This document shows, piece after piece, positions 57,050-64,000 of a stretch of 64,000 nt of DNA. Each line of letters opens with the position of its first letter. Position 1 is the first letter of the stretch. The DNA lies in assembly GCA_009760855.2 (NCBI GenBank), contig WPIO01000038.1, forward strand, positions 1,331,001-1,395,000, written 5' to 3'. The position numbers and the translations under genes are program-made. The notes below the pieces were generated by a model. It did not search any database. It was not told the DNA's origin and was given only the letters and a program-made list of their open reading frames with translations. Source of the stretch: Cristatella mucedo (Eukaryota > Bryozoa > Phylactolaemata > Cristatellidae).

Positions 57050-60015
57050 GGGTCCACTGCCCAGGCACTGGCTGAACCTCGATTTGGCGCCATGTCGTTG
57101 ACGAGGCGGCGGGTTTCGGGAGCCGCTGTATCCGTGTCCGTCGCTCCTAGTCATTTGAAGCTTCAACTCAAAGACGAGGACTTTTATACAACTTTGAACA
57201 AGTAGAGGTCAACACTCGCCCGCAGTTCACGCAATCTTGGAGAGCCTCTTCGGATCGACGCAAAATCTAACCGAGGCTCGCTGCTGCCCGCTAGCAGCCC
57301 GGTTCATTACGACGTTTCCTCAAGCCGAGAGCTCGTCCAACTAACATCGTTTCAGCGAAGCAGCATTGAGAGGTCAGCGAAATAAGTCTGAAGGTATAGA
57401 TTTCTTTACAGCGCTGTATTAAGGGCGTCGCTTATATCATGTGTCCGCAAGAGGCTAATAAGATGGTCGGCATTGATGGTGAACTAGATGACCGCCTTCG
57501 CTTACTGTAAGTACTCTTCAGTTTCGCCTTGAGAATTGCTATCCTTACTCTTCGAGTTCATGGTACGGGAGGATGTCAGTGCCACTGTGAAGGTCTACTT
57601 ACCACCAGAATATCAGTGAAACTGAATGTAGGACGCTTTGGCTCTGGCAATAAAGTGTGCCCATTTGCGTGAAGAAATGCTGAGTGCGACAGGAGTGCTA
57701 ATTGGAGCCGTCGCTGAATGAGGTATTAAGCAGCCAGTGATGAGAGATCGGCCCGCCAATAATGGCACCAGTCAGCATCCATCGTAGCCAGCATTTAGAC
57801 GGCCAGGAGTGAAAACCTAGTAAAGACCAGTCCTCGTGCCGAAACCGACGTTGCACGATTAAACCGTCAGCTGTAATTATGCATACCGACTTCATTCAAA
57901 CGTTCAAGGATTGACAATTCAGCAACTGACGAGCACTTGTTTATCCTCATTAAAGCACGGAGCAAATACAGCTCAGTTGCCAGCGCCAACCGGAATCTAT
58001 TTTCGTCGCTTTACCCACGTGACCGGGCTCGGTGTCTCCCAGCACCAAGCTGCTTCAGCGCTTCTGCAGACTCGCAACTCGCCTCGGCGTTGCCCGAAAC
58101 AGAACTGCCCTCTCAGCGCTCAAGGTCCAGTAATTTAGCTGAAGCTGTGTCTACATAAATCCATGCTGTATCCTAAAAGCATCCATGCCCACCGTACATA
58201 TCAGGGGCCAATACCCGGCCGAAATGTCAACCGGCCGTCGAGCAGCCGAAAGTCGATCGACAACGTCAAAGGGCTTTAGGTCCTACTTCACTAAGAAGAC
58301 AGCAAAGTATGTATGTGAGCTAGAAGTAATGTGGATGCCACGGACCGGAATCGCCTCTGCAGTATCTCTGTATAGATGGAGAATAGCTCTGGATTAAGCA
58401 CGGACCCGTGCAGAACTCGACAGGTGGCTGATCTGGTGGATAAGACTTGCTATCCATGTGACAAGGATAGGCCACGAGGGGAAAGACAGACTATAGACCA
58501 ATCATGAGCTACGTTGACCATAATGTCAGTTTTCAATCGCCTGCTGTGATCGAGTGTCAAATGCTGGCGAAAGATATTAAAGAACCGTAAGAGTTTCCAT
58601 TACCAATACTATTGCTACAAAGAATATCATTGGTCACACGGACGAGACGAGTCAGTCGAATGGTGTCACTTGAATGTCAATCGAAATTGTTGTGGTAAAT
58701 AATTATTGTCTAAGAATCAGACAAAAATTATTGACCACGAAAATTTAGAACAATTTGGGCGAAGGATTTTTTTATCTGCTAGCCTAGCTTACTTTTCGTG
58801 TTTGTGGCATCAGCAATGCAAACATGGTAAATAAGTCAACAGCTAAGTTTACATATTTCAAATGGAACCACCGAAGCTAGAAAGAGTGCTTTGCAACATT
58901 TCTCGTGGATGCCGATAAAAGAGCAAGTTTCCACTGTGGAAAATACCGCTGCAGCTGCTCTGTGGGTGCACAGAGCTTGGACTTGGAGTTGGATCTCTTG
59001 ATGGCTGTGCTTACCCGAGTCCCATTACCTGATCATGTACCATATCATACTTGCTGCCATTGGATTTCATTGTGTGCCACAAGTTCACTCGTCTGCTTTA
59101 AATCTGCGTCTTGTCTGTCGATCATGCCTTTTTAGACTCAGATCTTGTAGTCACAATGATTTCATGCACACAGTTTGTGCAGCCCATCGTATATCTATTG
59201 TCGGTGCATGCAGTAACCTATGCGAGGAGTGACCAGTCAAGCGTCGCGAGGCTGCCTGGAATTGCCCTGCAGCTAGCATGGCTTGTCTGGGGGGCTGCGT
59301 GCGTTCGAGCAGCATTGCATAGTTAGTACACGATTGACTTTAGATTTAATTAAAGCAAGCCATGAATAAAATCAGTGCATTTTTTGACAGGTGAGCCTGC
59401 ACGCGTAAAGGTAATGGCGCGTTTTGCACGACGTTTACAAGCATTAACCTTGATGTGTATATTTGTTCGTGTTCTGTTCAATCAGTTGCTACCTTTTATC
59501 TGTGGGAATAGGCTGGACAGATATTTAACTGTTGAATGTCACTCTCAAAGCACGTTATTCTGATTCTAGCATGTGTACTTTTGGGCAGTATTTGATCTGT
59601 AAATGCTTCTATTCTGCTGTCTCACAGCTCCAGTTTTGCAAGCTATTAGAATTGCTACTGCCTGAAATACTATCGTTAGGTGCAGGGAAAAGTTTGGGCC
59701 AATAACTTGAATGGCTGTTATTCTCGTTTGCCTTTGCCGGTTTGTGACCACAGGGATGTAAACTTGGTTAATGAGACAACTGCTAAGTTTGTATGTTATA
59801 ACCAGAGTCATCTCAGTTTTCCTACATGCTTGCCTTCTCAAAGGAAAAATAGTTTCTTGGCGGTCTCCTAAAGATAAGACTGAACCCCATAAAGTCAAGT
59901 AGTCGTGCTAGTCATACTAATCCACACCTTCCCTACTGTGACCTAGTTGAGCAGCCGAAAGTCAATCGGGATGCCTGCCTACACCAGCCACCTGGAGAAA
60001 AAAATTAGTTGGTGG
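57050..60015. other. Unrecognised DNA, ~3 kb
   Basis: GC-rich to about 57350, mixed after. Frames of 60-75 codons on both strands (57698-57895, 57911-58158, 58905-59135 and 59566-59898) show no recognised domain, repeat family or splice pattern that I can support. Confidence 0.3.
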
Positions 60016-60019
60016 ACCG

Positions 60020-63000
60020 TCAAGATTACTGGCCATCAATCCATTACAGTAGGCCTCTTTGTACTTGCTAAGAGCTGCCCAAGGCCGAACTCTGACGCAG
60101 CACTTCCTAATTGGGGGACCTTTTTTGCCATGTGCCACTTAACTGTAAAAAGTAGCTGATTTATCACGTGGCAGTAAGCTTTCGCTAATCGTGTGTCCAG
60201 CAATTCATTTATATGCTGCAATACTCGAAGTACGTGACTACAGTCGTCATGTGGGAGCATGCTGGACTGGGAGATTTTCAGAAAAATTGGGTAAGGACTC
60301 TATCTGGGCATCATCGCTCGGCATTAGATATTCTCTCTGCTGTTATAATCTTTTAACCTTATAGCAATAGGCTTAGAGTTTTTACGCCAGCTGCTTCTGC
60401 TGCTGCTCGTCTGCTGCAGCTCTCTGCTGCCCTCTAGCCAAACAAGCAGGCAAATGCACTATTTCGGGCATCACTTCGATCAGGAGGCTGCTGCATCACA
60501 AGTGTCGGTCGCATCTAGCCGCTGCTGACTATTCCAAGCAGGCATCACTTACAAGTGATAGTAATAACGATAATACATTTGATGCAGTGCCCTCAGAGAA
60601 CTCGATCTCTTTCTAGGCACCTCCATTTGCTGCAAAGGAAGCAAAATCGAATAGTTGTAGCATGCTCAAAGACAGCATGCAAAACATGGTTTGAGGTGAC
60701 ATGCACAGGGTCAGCATGCAAGTATGTTCAGTGGCAGCATACACAGTGTAATCATGCATACAACACAAAGGACGAATCATATAAACCCACTAAAGGCATT
60801 GATAATTATATGCATTTTTTTTCTTTCTAAATGTGGTCACGTCAGGGGATGTCGTACCCAAAGTCGGAAGTGAGCTCAATGCTTCGGGAGCATAGGAATT
60901 AAAGGCACGGTTTTCAAAGGATTTGAGGTTCGTACGAGATATAGGTAAACGATTAGATTCCGAAAAAAGTCACTATGACTCTCTAGGATCTGCAACTCAG
61001 AAGCCGAGCCATAGCTATTAGAGAGTCGCAGGGTTCCTGCGAGTTTGGAACCGTGAAGTAATAATAATAATAATAATTCACTTAATAAAGCCCCCTCAGA
61101 GAACTTGATCTCTCTCTAGGCGCTTTACATTTGCTGTAAAGTGAAATGCAATGGAATGGTAAGTAAAATCATGCTTGAAAAAAACAAACGAAATGAATAA
61201 TATGGTTAGGGGTGACATGCACAGGGTCAGCATGCAAATGTGGTTAGTGGCAGCATGCACAGTGTCAGCACGCATAAGCACATCAAGGACGAATCACAGG
61301 GACCCACTAAATGCTGTCCTAAATAGGTGTGTTTTTAGGTTCCTTTTTAATGTAGTCATGTCAGGGGATGTTCTGACGCAGGTCGGGAGGGAGTTCCAGG
61401 CTTTGGGAGCATATGAACTAAATGCACGGTCTCCAAAGGATTTGAGGTTTGTATGAGGTATTTCTAGACTGTTGGGTTCCGAAAAGCGGGTGGTAGGATG
61501 CTTGGCCTGATGGGGTAGTATATCTGACAGTAGAGGATCGGCACTCTAATAAATTCGTTTTCAGACAAAATGAGGCCTTAATTTGGCAGCAGTGTAGCTG
61601 ACATACGTTGCACTGGCAATCAAATTGAAAAAGAGCTGACACGGTTGGATAGCACAAAGTCTATTGAGAGCTATGCTGCGGCTGTGCAAGCATGTGGCCC
61701 GAGGCTGAGTCAGGATTTTCACCTGGAGGAAGCAAGACATGTGAGGGGTGGCCCATGTCAATGCCTGCTATCGGAGGGGGCAAATGCCCACCGCCCTCTA
61801 GCTTCGTCACTTTTATGAGGCGTCTTTTTTCACGATTCCAGCAAGTGGCCTCGTGCTGACAGTGAAACATTTGTAAAACTTTGCCAACAGATTGCTTTTT
61901 GGCATATGAACCCTTGTTATTTACTGTTTTGAGCAGCTCCTAAGGCTACTTCTAGATTTTGTGTCGGTCTGACTTGACTGCAGGCGACGTTTGAAACAAA
62001 TGTGCAACTGGTCCGTGAACCGATATTTCGCCAGTTCTGATCAACTCAGCAAACTGCTGACGGCAAAGTACGTGCTGGCTGACCTGCCATGAGTGGGCTA
62101 CCCGACATCTCATTAGCCATTCCCCAGGACTGGCACAGAGGGAGATGTAGCTCGTTCTCTCAGCATCTGAAACGAGAGAGACCAACACTAGTGCATGTGC
62201 ACTGCACACCTGCCTGGATGATGTGTCTCCTGGTGTTGGTGCATAAACACTCATGTGTGCTCCAGCGTAGGCTTGTGTGTGTAGTGTTTGTGTGTTGGCG
62301 CACACATCTATTGGATCGGGGGATTCGTTTTGGCCGGGTTTAGGGATTGGGTGGTTGCTGGATGCAATGCCAGCAATGGTCAAGAATATAACTGTATTCC
62401 GGTAGCTAAGTGTACTTGTTTCTCTCCAAAGGTTCACTGAAAGATGGCTCAACGAAGGTGGAATCTCTAAGTGCCTCCGTGCTTACCATTTTTCCTTTCT
62501 CCCAGATCCTGACTATACCTGCAGCTTGACCGATAAACTTTGGCAAAATCTTCACTTGCTTTCACCAGCATGCCCATCAGATCTTTGTGCACCCCCCTTG
62601 TGCAATCATGCCACATCTGCTCATCGACTTCCAATCGTGCAGCAGATCCCAGCATTACAGTTAAAATCTTTCAGGGATCCTGACTCTAGTTCGTAAGCAC
62701 CGAAAGTCTGAAACTCATTGCAGACCTGTAAATACATGACGACTTTGACTTTGCGTTCCACTTAGCTCTGTGTCCCAATGATTGTTTGCTTGTAATTCCT
62801 GTGTGCTCTGTGTGCTTATATGGGTGTCAAGTAGAGATGCTACTAAAGAGAGGCATTTATTGTCTGTTTGAATACTTTTGGAGGCTTGTCTGAGTATGAT
62901 CGGCTAGTAAATAATTAAATTCAAATACTTTGAATTGCACCCCAAGATAACTTATTTCTTTCCAAGCGCCGTACACCTAAGAAAATTGTCGGCTGATTCG

Positions 63001-64000
63001 ACAGCCTCATTTTTTCATAGTGGCTGAAGAACCTTAGCGGCTATCACCATCGCTCTCAGTTGGCAATAAAGGATCGCCACGCAGGAACCGAACCCACGAC
63101 CTCGGTCGGGAGGAGTGAGTGAGCACCCTTACCTCTTGGGCTATTCCGGCCCAGGGCACAGGGCTCGAGCCCACAAACTTTGGTCAATAAAGGCAAGCAC
63201 CTTATTCTATGGCCAAACCAATGGGCCAATAGTTACATACTTTTTTAAGCGTATCTAAGCAAGGTAATCTTATATCATTATCCATTACTTCTTGCTACTC
63301 TTGCAGTTTTCTTAAGTTGTGAAACAGTAGATTGAGGTTCAGCTATCAAAGGGTGTAATACAAAAAACTAGCTCTTATTATTGTTATTGTAAATCTCTTT
63401 TGGAGAACAACACAGTTTTGCCACTCGTATCTGATCATTTGCAGTTAGGATTCTGGGAAACGCATCTTTTTAGCCGTTAGAGCGAATTGTTCCCATAGTC
63501 TGAGACCATTGAAGTTCACTGCACAGCTTGCATTTTTGTACGAAGCTTAGTCTTTCCTATTCACTTACAGCCTCGAGTGTTCAGCCATCGATGTGGAAAT
63601 TAGCTGGGTCAATTGGGGTCACTGAGAAAGGATCACCTATAGAAATTCCTGTTTGCTTAGTATCCCCTGGTGATATACCCCACTTACTTTCCTTTGTTGT
63701 CGGAAATGAAAAAAAGGCCTTCATAGACCTCTGCTAACTGTGCTTGAAATATGCTGTTTACAGCTTCCTCATGCCTTACTCATACCTTTTTTGCTTATAA
63801 TAAGGCTACCAGATGCAATTTATGATTATTTTTACAAGCTCCGCACTATAGATACAGTATATAGCGTTAGCATAGCCTGGTCTGTAGTCCCAGATACTGG
63901 AGACACACTGTACCGATTGGCATACGAGTTGTTTCATTCAAACTCTATGAGCATGAACATTGGTTTGATAAGTATTACAACTAGGTTCCCATGTCTACAT
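60020..64000 (+). repeat. Right copy of the ~4.0-kb direct duplication (partner 1-4015)
   Basis: It repeats the content of 1-4015, with LINE A fragments at about 60558-61000 and 61060-61550, the unrecognised block with the 166-codon minus frame at 61952-62452, and the SINE at about 62982-63226. It lacks the 29 bp that lie near 2741 in the left copy and has shorter T runs near 60820 and 63790. It runs to the end of the window, so the duplication is longer than shown. Confidence 0.97.

Overview
The window looks like intergenic or intronic DNA from an animal, probably a marine-type invertebrate; I cannot name the species. No bacterial operons, rRNA or functional tRNA genes are visible. The signs of an animal genome are many decayed non-LTR retrotransposons, tRNA-derived SINEs, a hAT transposase relic, long microsatellites, and at least one spliced host gene fragment with consensus splice sites. 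Almost every open frame is broken, and most long frames belong to mobile elements or microsatellites.

Two LINE families dominate. LINE A (my label; CR1/L2-like reverse transcriptase, 3' end followed by an ATT-type microsatellite) has about 25 fragments across the window. LINE B (related C-terminal domain, 3' tail rich in CATTACATT) lies at about 13.9-15.1, 18.6-18.9, 21.6-21.9, 26.4-27.0 and 30.3-32.8 kb. Two SINE families are scattered among them, and the tail of SINE2 copies the 3' stem-loop of LINE A. A different LINE with the C-terminal zinc knuckle and restriction-like endonuclease of the R2/R4/NeSL group ends against a (TA)n tract at 38.1 kb. A ZMYM-like hAT transposase relic lies at 45.3-47.0 kb.

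Host coding sequence is sparse. The best case is a minus-strand PH-domain gene: a 42-nt exon and a 246-nt exon at 35.49-35.95 kb joined in phase, with a possible further exon at 34.04-34.25 kb. A candidate plus-strand coding segment lies at 24.3-24.85 kb.

The most interesting region is a roughly 7.2-kb AT-rich element (48.12-55.33 kb) bounded by inverted repeats of about 113 bp. It carries ruined genes for a penton-like capsid protein, a double-jelly-roll-like major capsid protein, other putative structural proteins, a retrovirus-type (rve) integrase and several unrecognised minus-strand genes. I see no DNA polymerase or packaging ATPase. It resembles a Polinton/Maverick or Polinton-like virus relic, either internally reduced or of an unfamiliar type. 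Three LINE A fragments have since inserted into it.

The first 4,015 bases recur at 60,020-64,000 as a direct copy with only indel differences noticed. This means a 60-kb tandem or circular unit, or a duplicated assembly end.
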